A DNA stretch of 64,000 nucleotides from Sipunculus nudus. Lineage: Eukaryota > Annelida > Sipuncula > Golfingiida > Sipunculidae. The notes beneath the pieces are model-generated. The model saw only the letters and a program-made list of their open reading frames with translations, did not search any database and was not told the DNA's origin. The stretch's first letter is position 1. Every line of letters begins with the position of its first letter. Positions 48,204-59,091 of the stretch are shown here, one piece after another. The DNA lies in NCBI GenBank assembly GCA_026874595.1, contig CM049319.1, forward strand, positions 19,701,601 through 19,765,600, written 5' to 3'. The position numbers and the translations under genes were made by a program.

Positions 48204-48972
48204 ATGTCACTCAATGCATTGCCTATAGATATATTTCAAGATTCCCCACGTGCCGTGTCTGTTTCGGGCACTCCGTGTATTGTCAGTTTCGGGGCATTCG
48301 GTGCAGTGATCGTCAGTTTCACGACACGATCGATACTGTTTGTCCCTGCACATTCTCCTCGTACTATTTATGATCATGCATGCAGAATTGATACATGTGC
48401 GTGCGTTTGTACGCGTAAATTGCTTTCATGCTTTATGCAGGTATCGTTTCATTCTCAATCAATCAGCGAATTATTTTTTTTTTACGAAACCACCCGTATG
48501 CACATGCGTTTGTCTTCATTCGCACGTAGAACATGCTTACGTAACCCATTGTCAATTTTCAATAACACATGCATGCATATAGCATTTATATTATTAGTTC
48601 GTTTTGAAAAACTATCAAACAGATTAGTTAATTTATACTAGTGAGTCACTATAGTTAAAACAATTAATAATATACCAACATAAACACAATCCATATTCTG
48701 TAGGTCTGCTGGTCTGTGCATATATATGCTACAAGAAAGAAATTAACGAACGTACCCCTATATATATGGTGTAACTGAAAATATTATTATCCCTTTTATA
48801 ATCGGTTTTATCGCATGTTTTATGGCATAATAAAATATCACTAAGGCTGTTTCGTCAGTTTTCCATGTATTAATTAGAGTTGTTCCAATTACAATACCTA
48901 TATGTTCATAGATACGTTTGTCTTCATTCGCATATACAACATGCGTAACCATGCATTGTCAGTTTTCAATGT
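48204..48972. other. CpG-richer stretch with an internal partial duplication
   Basis: Contains the longest ATG-started frame in the window (48204-48641, 145 codons), low complexity and unlike any family I know. A segment 'gtttgtcttcattcgca..' near 48509 recurs near 48915, with 'catgc..cattgtca.ttttcaa' following both times, so part of it is a decayed direct duplication about 410 bases apart. Confidence 0.3.
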
Positions 48973-49190
48973 TGTTGAATAATTTATAAACTGACACATG
49001 TCATCAATATAATATAAGTAATATAAGGTAAACTGTAAAGGATGGAACGAATATAATTTACCTGCATGCAGTATGTATGATTCCTTTTTACGTTTTTATG
49101 GCTGAATAGGATTTCATTTGTTAAATGATCAATTGAATGGAAAGCATAACTAGATTGCTGTATCAAGTATGCAATATATATACACAGCAA

Positions 49191-49192
<2 letters not shown>

Positions 49193-49282
<90 letters not shown>

Positions 49283-49296
49283 TATATATATATATT
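49193..49296. repeat. (TA)n microsatellite
   Basis: About 85 bases of pure TA followed by two short TA runs broken by 'aaaa' and 'aaaac'. Confidence 0.95.
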
Positions 49297-50100
49297 AAAA
49301 CATTAAAGAATATATAGCTAGTTCTTTCATATTTTTATATGTATTCAGAGGGGTAACAACAGGAAGCTACCAAAATATGATAACCAAGACCTCAGGGATA
49401 AACGGCTGCGAATACATTCACCCATGTAGGTGGTGCGTGTTCACACCTCTGCTTGGCTAACATTCCACTGCAAAGATGTGGCGTCATAGATCACACCTCA
49501 GCGCGTGAAAATCTTGCGTAATGAAACAATGCTCATCCAATCTTTAAATACTTGAAATTGATTCCGTGTTTACATTGTAGTATGTATGGGACAGTCCTAC
49601 TCTGTATGAGCACTGGCAAAACGTTTTCAAAGCGAAACAAAACGTAAATTCACATAAACCTTGAATGGCATTCAGCAGAGCGCATTTACTTCCACCAAGG
49701 CAAAACAATTCTGCTGGATTCAACTACTATATCCAAATTAAAAACAAAATTTGATTGGATTTCCTTTGCCCTATGTTCCGCTGTTTCCTAATCTTCATTT
49801 CATGAAATTATATTCGTGGTTTTTGCGTGATCCTTAATGACAAGTAAACATGGATGAAAACATAACCTTGGCAGGGATAATAAAATTATGTAAACATGGT
49901 ATTGTATAACACAATATATCACAACATATAATATAATATCAATAATGAAGAGCCCAGCTTGTCGTCAGAACATAACGTCCTTTGGTTACATATGAACCCT
50001 TAACAAATGTATTCAGATATTTACTCACAATGGCTGGAAAGCCTGGCCCTACACCCATGATTTCCTGAAAATCTCTTGGCCGGAAAAGACGGACAGGGCA

Positions 50101-50110
50101 TTTATTATTA

Positions 50111-50156
<46 letters not shown>
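50101..50156. repeat. (ATT)n microsatellite
   Basis: About 18 ATT/TTA triplets with a single G interruption near 50113. Confidence 0.95.
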
Positions 50157-50599
50157 CGTTTAATATACATCAATGTTTAACCATTCTGTGGTTTGGTCAC
50201 TAAGTATTAAAACTGATTTTTTGTGTTCATTTGTATTTAACATTTAAAACATGAATTGCCTATGCATTCTTGCTTGACTATTTTCTTATTGTTATATGTA
50301 AATTTTTAATATGATATTCGAGTCACTCCTTTCGTTAATTTAAATATTCATGACATCATATAAGTAAATAAAACAAATATTATATCAAACAATTTGAAAA
50401 ACATCATAGCAATATCAACAATATTCAAGGTATAACACACGGCGAGTTTCATATTAAAATTTCTCAAGTCAACATTTAACATAAGAGCCAGGTATTTTGT
50501 TATAATAATCTTAGACAATTGTGTAAAGTCAATTTAATTTTTATTTAACGTCAGATCGTGATAGCTGATCAAACATCACTTATGTCTCGGTGTTAATTG

Positions 50600-51265
50600 G
50601 GTGCAAGCCTTTTAGCATCAAGTGGGCAGCGACATGTTACTTCAAGGGGGGATTTCAATAATGTGCAATAATGTCGAGAGCCGTATCCTGACAAGGCGAA
50701 CATTCCCACACATTTCTGAAGATATTTCTTTTCAAACGCTGATAAACCACTGCGGCGAGTCAAAGAAATGCTCTGGTTACGGTTACATAATCACCGCACT
50801 GTCAGTGTGGTCTGCGTTGTTCTTGTAATTTACATTTGCCCTCTGATTAACCTGGCGATTTTGTTTACCCATGTGACCTTTCTATTTTTAGAACGCTTGA
50901 CTGACAGCTCGCTTGCTTATTGAGTATAGATGCCTCGATAGTGATTGTCGCTAAGTGTGTTCTTTTTCAGTTGAGGCAATTTGTAGAAGGAAATGTGGCT
51001 GCGAGAAATTCCTCCCCAATGATATGGTGTTTTCACTTTAGCAAAACCCTGCACTTAGGCGAGAACATCATGTCAAAGTGATTGATGAATCTAAGGCGCG
51101 CAGTGATATTCCGTCGCTAGCAAAGTAGTTCCGGCATGTGTTCTTCGCCCACTGACTATCTCGCTTTGGGCTAGAAAACGTGGGTTACTCATATCGCTGT
51201 AAGAGACATTTTAATGTGCTGGTCGAGATAAATTGAAATGTAGACCCATTGGAAAAGGGCTCAGG
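50600..51265 (+). promoter_or_regulatory. CpG-enriched putative promoter/5' UTR
   Basis: Markedly more CpG than neighbours, for example 'aaggcgcgcag', 'attccgtcgctag', 'gttccggcatg' within 51090-51180. A 64-codon ATG frame at 50634-50828 lies inside and has no recognisable homology. The region precedes the candidate signal-peptide exon at 51266. Confidence 0.35.
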
Positions 51266-51320
51266 ATGTGCCGCCCGCTTGGATACCTGTTTCTGACCTG
51301 TTTACTTCGTCTAACGCAAG
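51266..51320 (+). CDS. Candidate first coding exon encoding a signal peptide
   Basis: ATG at 51266 opens MCRPLGYLFLTCLLRLTQ, a textbook signal peptide: basic start, hydrophobic YLFLTCLL, short polar end. Codon 19 is split after one base by the consensus donor GCAAG|GTAAGC at 51320/51321 (phase 1). An in-frame TAA at 51212 precedes the ATG, so the start is well defined if the exon is real. A short upstream ATG-TAG lies at 51238. A one-exon leader split in phase 1 just after a signal peptide is common in extracellular and receptor genes. No downstream exon was found in the window, so the protein is unknown. Confidence 0.4.
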
Positions 51321-53560
51321 GTAAGCTCTCCCCAATGTTGGACAGATATCGAGCCAAAATGGCCCGTGAATGCATGCTGTTGTTTACTTTGTCAATTGTC
51401 GCGCGTAATTGCAATCAGTGCAGACGATCTCACTTTATCACACCGGTATCAGACAGGGTTGGTTTCTGGTAGAAACTGTAATGAATGCTATCTTATAAAG
51501 GTTGCCCTAGCTTGTGTGCAATATGGGCTACCGTTTAGGGTATCAGATTGCAATAGGGGGCCAGCGGCCATTTTGACAAGGGGCACTTAACCTGAACACT
51601 TGGTTTCTTTTGCAAATTACACCACTGGACAATAGAATATCTGCACTGATCACCAATGTATGACCCTAAGAACCATTCATTTTGTTTAATGTGAACGTGC
51701 GGTTCAAAATAAAAGTGGGATAGATGATTCGTCGGGTCTTAGATCGGTCATATATCACTCTGACAGACGGGCGATGTTACAGGCTCCAGTCATTGACAGG
51801 TCACGTGACGTGTTGTACAGGATTCCCCCAGGCATGCAAAACAATGTAGAGGACGGGTCGCCAACCAAAACAAAACACTCCCAGTGGTACAGAATAGGCT
51901 TGATAGTGTTTTAAAATAATTTGGTGATTTAATTCATTCTAAAAACCGTTTAGTGTTGTTGTATCTGGTGGTTTGCAGTCAGTGTTGGTCCCCTGAAACG
52001 TTCAACTTCATGTCCAGTGTTTGTGAAATTGTGTTGTTCTCAAGAATGTTTCATGATATTTGAGGTGTACCACTTAATCCTTACTGAAACAACACGAGTT
52101 CACTTGAGATATGAAGGAAGTAGAACCATCATTCGCAGAAAATTTCATTCTTTGATGAGAGTTTTAATCTCTCATTCATGTCACCTAGAGCTATATATAA
52201 AACAGCAGTACTGGATTGTTTTTCACATTCTGTTGAAAAGTGATGTAAAAAAATTCAATTTCATGAAAAAAAGAACCATTGCATTCATACAGATTGTGGT
52301 GTTAAATAGCTTTAAATTTATTAATTTGATTGAAAGAACACAGTATTTTAAACAATTCATTATGTGATGATAATGGTGATATTTTACCATAAATCCATTT
52401 TGCTCAAAACAAAGACCACATATTGTGCTGTGGGCTGCTAATGGTAATATTTGACTATATATAATAGGTTTGAGAGGGTAATTTTCAGAAAATGACTGTT
52501 AATCAGTGTCTTGATTTATTGGGCAGAGAAAAACTTTGAATGGTATATAATATGCCTTCATACATACATGTACATTATTTTAAACATTGTGGATTTGGGC
52601 ATTTATAGAGCAGTGAAGCTGAAATAGAATAAGAAATAGAATTCTAGTTTAAAGACTGGTAATACTTGTAGAAGTAAATCTTTGTAGCTACTCAGTTGGC
52701 TTTACACAAATTAATGATAAAAGGTATAACTAATACACTGCCAGTCTGGGAGATTAATAGTATTTTATATGTAATAAATATCAGATGATGTATTTGCAGT
52801 ACAAACATTGATCATATTGAAATAACCTCTGTGCTATGATGATGGTTTTTAAATCACGTCAGATTTGCAGTTGACCCAGTTGTTTAAGTAAAATTGTTTT
52901 GTGATTATGATGAGGGCCAAATTAACTGCTACAAGTTTGTCTTCATCAGTATTCCACAAATCATATAAATCCCCATGTCAGAATGATATGTATCTTCAGT
53001 CCTTCACTTTATCTAGTTGGTTTTGTAATAAGTCAGTTGCAAGGTTAAAATTATGAGGTTTACATATTTATATTTTCAGTAATCAGTTTTGGTTATTTGA
53101 AATCAGGGTTGACAGAACCAAAGTATTAAGCATATCTCCCATCCTGGTGTTTTTCCTGGGTAAACACTAAACAAGGATTTCACAGGTTTCATGAGCAATT
53201 AAATTGTTCAAGCTATTGTGATTTCAATTGACATTAAATTGCTTCAATTTAATGTCAGTTGACTTCACAATTACTTGAACTAGCATTGGTGATGTTCTTG
53301 TGAATTCCATGATTCAATACATTTTATTATGTGAATATAAAGAATTTATTTAGAACTGTGTCTGATATACTAAACTAACACTTACAGCAATTAGGGAAAC
53401 ACTTAACATTAAATAACAAAAAAAAATCTTTAGATGGAGTTAAGGCCTATATTTCTTACATCTCAGGCCTCCATTTCTCTTACATATCTATCATTGTCAT
53501 TATTTTTGGTTCTCTCATGAAAGATATTCAGGACTTTATGTTAGTGAATGTGGGTCACTT
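51321..53560. other. Putative intron or intergenic AT-rich sequence
   Basis: No exon recognised. A 116-codon frame at 52017-52367 begins with GTG in AT-rich sequence and lacks splice signals or homology. A TATATAAA lies at 52191-52198. Confidence 0.35.
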
Positions 53561-53570
53561 AATTGTCTTC

Positions 53571-53830
53571 CGCGAACAGGGGACATTGATTTGGGATTGT
53601 CTGTCTGTCTGTCAGGTTTTCTGTTTTATTGTGATAACTTCCTAAATCGTATCCGATTTCATTCAAATTTGGGCAAGTGATTGCTCTCATGCATACCTTG
53701 GTTGGGATTGGTTTTGATGTGTCTGTCTTAAAATTTGTTATCACCAGCTTCATAACAAACAAAAAAAATTTCCTTTTGTTCCCATTCACAACAAAAATTA
53801 TGACATATGGAATCATCTTCAAAGGGACCA
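53571..53830 (+). repeat. Fragment of another 'gtctgtctgtctgtc' family repeat
   Basis: Reads 'ttgtctgtctgtctgtcagg', then 'taaatcgtatccgatttcat' and 'caaatttgggcaagtgattg'. It has the same layout as the 5' parts of families A to C but a different sequence. No ends identified. Confidence 0.45.
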
Positions 53831-54239
53831 TGAAAACTAAAACACAGGCACTGTGACATGTGGAGACATCTTCAGGGAAAAATAAAAACTAAAAAATATT
53901 GAAAAGGCAAGCATGAAAATCACAGGAAGCTAAAATAACATGAGGAGGAAGTGGGGGACATAATTCCATGAATTTGCTGGCTGAAATTGATGTGATATTG
54001 CACAGGAGCTAGTAAGAGATATAATTTGATGGATATCTTTGCTTTTGGAACAGGTTAAAAATTTGGTAGTCATTGCATGAATAAGGAAATTGGTAATGTT
54101 ATCTGTAATATACTTAATGTATATACTATAGTATACCATGTATCACATTGCATATCATATGGTGTTACAAGGCTTGTGTAGGGATTGGACGAAAATCAGT
54201 ATCTGGATAATGACAATATGTGAGTGTTTGATAATTATA

Positions 54240-55406
54240 CAGTGAAACCCCGGGCTGCAGACACCCTTTTGGGGTGGACACCCCTAGTAGACTTTTTTTT
54301 TGGTTGACAGAGCATATTAACTATTTTTGGAGCCCCTCTTGGGTGGAAACACCGCTATTCAGGACAATGGACACTTTTTGTCCACCTGATGGCCAAAATC
54401 ACCAAGGTCTGCTTCCGGATGCCGATTACAAAGCACGAAGGGCAGCCTTTGATGTTGGTCTTGTCGAATGAAAAGCTGTTTCAGTTTGAAAGCTTACTTT
54501 TTCCTTATTGACCTGCAATCTTATTTTAATAATGATTGTGTTATCAATGCACTTATAGAAATAAACAACAATTTCAATACTGTATATTTACATATTTATA
54601 ACATTCCAGTGGATCACCAAATTACACTTGTCCCTGGCTGTCGCTTTGATCAAAACAGGTTATCCTCAGAGCACCATCTCTCTGCAAATACATGAACAAA
54701 AATAAAACTGGCGAAGTCTGTCCGCTTCAGAGGGTCATATTATGTACTGGATATGCTGGCAGGGCAGGAAAGTTTGTCTGTTGTCCGGGAGAGTGAGTTG
54801 TCCGCTTTACTGAGTGTATGTTAAACATGATATAGAGGCAAAATTGAAGGGACTGAAATTTAGTAACAGCATTACAAGTTGTCTGTCTTACTGGGCTGTC
54901 CGCAGGTAGGAGTTTCCCTGTATTTATCATATTTGCTTACACTCCCGAAAGATGTTAAACAAAACTTGAACATGATGTAAGAAATTCATTTATTCCATAA
55001 GCATCAGCGATTCTTTTAATATCACAGAAAGAGTGAGTAAATGAGAAATTTAACGGACCCATTGCAGAAATGTATATGTCCAGAAGAGTGAGACCTTTCA
55101 ATGTCAACCAATGTTCAAATATTATTTTCTCACAAGAAATGAAGATAAAGTTCCAGTTGATTTCAAAAGCCCAATTCAAAAATAAAAAAACCCCCACAAC
55201 AACCAGTAATAAAATATTTTATTCATATGTAACATATATATAAGTTCCAATGTAAGAGGGAAATAATTGCTTTTACGGTTGATAAACTCCAATATTTGGG
55301 TCTCCAAGATGTGGCTGCATTCGGACCTCCTGGGCCCGACCCTCTCTGGAGACAAATCATCTGCTCCCATCACTCCCATGCTGTCCGCCTAAGAGGGGTT
55401 TCACTG
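54240..55406. mobile_element. Terminal-inverted-repeat DNA transposon, non-autonomous
   Basis: CAGTGAAACCCC at 54240-54251 faces GGGGTTTCACTG at 55395-55406. Inside, 'gagtttccctg' at 54910-54920 is a further right-type end, so a 681-bp element (54240-54920) may be combined with a second right end. The 'gcggacacc/gtgtccgc'-type words next to the ends are typical of a widespread invertebrate MITE. No transposase frame. Confidence 0.6.
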
Positions 55407-56429
55407 TATTGTAAACTTACCTGTTGTCATGATTATTATAATGATAATATATATAGACGTTTTTGTCCACAGTGTTAAAACACGAACATGTCCATATAGG
55501 ATTATTATCAAAAGATGATAGCATCACCAGTGTCCTTTATATTCAAAATTATTGATTTTCAAGAATTTTCTTTTATTTTAATGGATCACATTTGACCTGG
55601 GTAGAACTGATTTTTATTTGCTTTTATCAAGCAGGACCCAAGCTTAGTTTCTTTCTGATTAGTCAGCAGAAGTTATACACATTCTGTGAATATTTGTTGC
55701 AAGTCAAGTGGTTCTGACCACATCACCCCTCTCTAGCAGAAGCCATTTACCGCTGACACTTTGACTCATAATTGGCTGTGCAGTGCACATAACTCTTTTC
55801 AATATAAATAGGGGTAAAACCAAGGAATCCTGGGTAATACCCAGGTGCTGGGTAAAACTTGCGAACCCTGGCACAGATTTGATTTTTATTATTAATTAAC
55901 ATTTGCCTTTTTATATAAAATTAGAAATAGAAAGGGCACTTTTCACGAAGTCAGGCACAGCTGAGTAATAATGAGAGAAAAAAATTTTGTCATAAAATTG
56001 GAAAATTGTGTTCAGTATATATCTTGAAGTGGCCAGAAAATGTTCATACAAGCCAAGGTTCACAGAAACTCCTCATTGTAAGAAAAAAATCAGGGTGATA
56101 TATTGAGGCAATGGAGAAAAACTGATGTGATGTTTTCTTGTGAGAAATAGAAGAGTAAGCCAGTTACAGGACCTTGTGTTTCCTGGAATTGTCTCTGTAC
56201 TAGTATCCTTGGTTTGTGAAAGGTGTACATGGTTCTTCCTGTCCAGACGTCAAGCTGTTTAATGTCTTTGTTAATGGGGGCCGATATAGTGTCTCCAGGG
56301 TCCAACTACCTCACTGTCTGGACTTTGCTTCCTGTTTTCCTGTCATTCAAAACAAAATCCATAGATTTAATATTGCTTTACCTTGCCTGCTCTGACTGAT
56401 GTCACCATTTCCCATCACCAGGTATCTCC

Positions 56430-56460
<31 letters not shown>

Positions 56461-58483
56461 AACAAAAACGGAAAAATGTTTTTGTATTTGTAATATAACA
56501 TCATATTAATTATGGGAGTATCTTACGTCCTGGAACTTAAACAAAAAATAGCTGATTTTTAGTGCCTTTTATGTATGATTTCATGGGAATACTAAATCTA
56601 TAGATATATAGTAGTGGAAGGAATTGGTTTTAAAATCATAATGATATGATAGATGATTGAAAAACTAAAGGACAGATGATTGATAATTACTCGACTATTT
56701 TATGTAATTTTGATATAACATTGTAATCTGCTGTGAAATAGTACCTAAATTATTGACTCCAGTAAATAGTGTGGCATGTTCATTGGTATTCAGCATGAAA
56801 CCATCAATCCATCTGCATCCAAGGTCGACTTGCTGTCAAACGATTGTTGGCTGTGCAAGGTTCCATTTTGGTGCTGTTTGTTACTTTGTGTTTGTATATC
56901 TCTAACAGGATTAGATTCTTTTCTTGTGTATTTACATAAGATTTTAAATTGATTATGCAAAAATGCTATCAGTTTTGAAAGATAACAAACTAATCATTGA
57001 TTTAATTGATTAATCAGCACACTGTCCAATAATATTTAGGGATAATAAGAGATACCACAGCTTATTTCATTGATGTTCTATGAGTAATTAAATGGTATTT
57101 ATTTACTGTTTATACAAAAAAAGAGTAAAATGAAGCATCCAGGGACTGGCCTTGGCTGTTAATAATGTGAAAGCTGCTCTGTAATTCATGCAACATTGCA
57201 TCTGTGACTCTAGGTTACTATATTTTACACTAGTTATTACAGTTATAACAAATAACTAAAAAGTCATTTCTTTTTGTATACTTTACTCTGTAATCCTTAA
57301 CTGCTGTTTAATTAAAAAAAAAAGAAATTACATGTTTTTCTGTTAAGGGCACTTCCTATTCCAGTTAAACCCATAAATCCAATATTTTGTAATTTTGTAC
57401 ATCTTCCTTTATCACCTTTTTTTTATTTGTTTCTGTATTTAAGTGGGTTTTAGAGTATGTACTGAATGGGAGAAATATATAAAAAAAATACTAAATATAA
57501 ACTATTCAGTTTATATATATTGGATAGATTGGATTGAGTTGTAATTGCAAAATTGTTTGAAAGAAATTCAGGGCAGGTACAATGCTGGTAAATGCTAAAA
57601 AAGTCAGTTTCAAGCAGTAAGTTCTGATAAACACTGGTATTCACTGGAAAATTGTGATTTCCATTAATTCTGAGTATTATTATCCTTTGTTAACCTATAT
57701 ATATGTAATTTCAAGATACCTATAGAAATGTGTAATGCAGCATGTACATAAACTATGAAATGAGGTAATACACAAGTGTCCTAGGGCAAAGGGACTGTAA
57801 AACCTGAACCAGCATGTGTAAAAGACATACCACGGTTGAGTGCATAGTTATCATATCATTTCTCAGCAGAGTAATGTGCATTCAGGTTGTGTAGGTGTAG
57901 CTTAACATCCAGAACACTGCAGATTAACGGTGCCCGGGGTGGTCGCTCATGTATGCATGCACTGTGTACAAAACAGTCCCGGTTGAACTTGAGTGTTTTC
58001 TAATGTTTTGTTAAATATCCTGAGGAAGGTAAGCATACCCAAAACAAATATTATACTTCTGACACCATGCTAACTTTGACAGGCTGAAAGAATAGGCTCG
58101 TCAAAAACAGGGCCAGGCCGTTTCCCTCTCAGCAGTGCCACCAGGACAAGAGAGGGTAGGGTGTTAGTGGGTAAGGGCAGATATTTGCTCTCATCTTTGC
58201 TAGTATCTGTGCATACTTGAGGGGGAGCCAGCCTGAAGTGTTCTGAGGCATCCACAACTCTGCTGGGGCATTGGAATATATCATGTCAGGAACCTTAAGG
58301 ACTCTTCCTAGTTGTTGTGTTAGTTATGGCAGATTTTACAAATCAAAGAAATCAAACAAGTATTACATGGTCACTCTTTTAATTACATAAGATTAAGGCT
58401 ATTAAATGCAACTTTTTTGCAGTTATGAACTAGATGTTGCTACCCATACTTTTTGTCAATAGGCAGTCTTATATGGTCTATTA
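55407..58483. other. AT-rich non-coding sequence
   Basis: Holds C23 at 56428-56450 followed by A12, and nothing else recognised. Short frames only. Confidence 0.4.
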
Positions 58484-58720
58484 CCTCAGCCAAGGAGGTT
58501 ATGTTTTTACCCATGTCTGTTTGTTTGTTTTTAGCTCGCAAAATTAGTGAATTGATTTCCATTAAAATATATTGAGGGGTTGGATGTGGCCAAGAGTAAC
58601 ATAATATCAAAATTTAAAACCTTAATGTGTGTTCCATGTGGCGTTTATGCGAATATGCATGAACTGGCAGACTAATATATTTGTACAGTGGATTGAGCAG
58701 GCCTTTCACAAAATGATGGT
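58484..58720 (+). repeat. Dispersed repeat fragment ('ccaaggaggttatgttttta' type)
   Basis: Opens with 'cagccaaggaggttatgttt' and 'gtctgtttgtttgttt', then 'gaattgatttccattaaaat'. Resembles a repeat widespread in animal genomes. Ends not defined. Confidence 0.4.
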
Positions 58721-59032
58721 GAGGTGACATAATTTTATCCCAAATCCCTTAGTTCAAGCAGACCCTATTTGTGAAAATCATTCCTGTGTCTATCTTCAGG
58801 CATTTAAGCACATACACATTTACACTGATGGACACATGAAAACATCATGATTTTCACGTTTTCATTGTTTCGCAAGGATTCCATTTTTACCTGCCATGCT
58901 GTATCCTACACATAGTAGATCCTTTATCACATTGATTATTTAATACCCATACTAAATCTTAAAAATAATCCTTGTTCTGTATTGGCAGATGATGATGGTT
59001 ATAATGTCTATTTTTAATTTACAGGAAACATA

Positions 59033-59068
59033 AAACAAGTGGCCCATTGGCCATGACGCTCAGCTAAT
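59033..59068 (-). repeat. Solitary family A/D 3' terminus, minus strand
   Basis: On the minus strand: 'ttagctgagcgtcatggcca' followed by 'atgggccacttgtttta'. It sits 24 bases before the start of the D element at 59092. Confidence 0.5.
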
Positions 59069-59091
59069 TTAGGCTGGGTGCTCATTTTTAG

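Noticed and set aside
48204-48641. 145-codon ATG frame, the longest in the window
   Set aside because: Cys/Ser/Phe-rich, compositionally odd, overlapped by another open frame and partly a duplicated segment. No family recognised and no splice context.
52191-52198. TATATAAA as a core promoter
   Set aside because: AT-rich background makes such words common, and no transcript start or exon follows.
52017-52367. 116-codon frame
   Set aside because: Starts at GTG in AT-rich sequence, with no homology or splice signals in phase with the 51320 donor.
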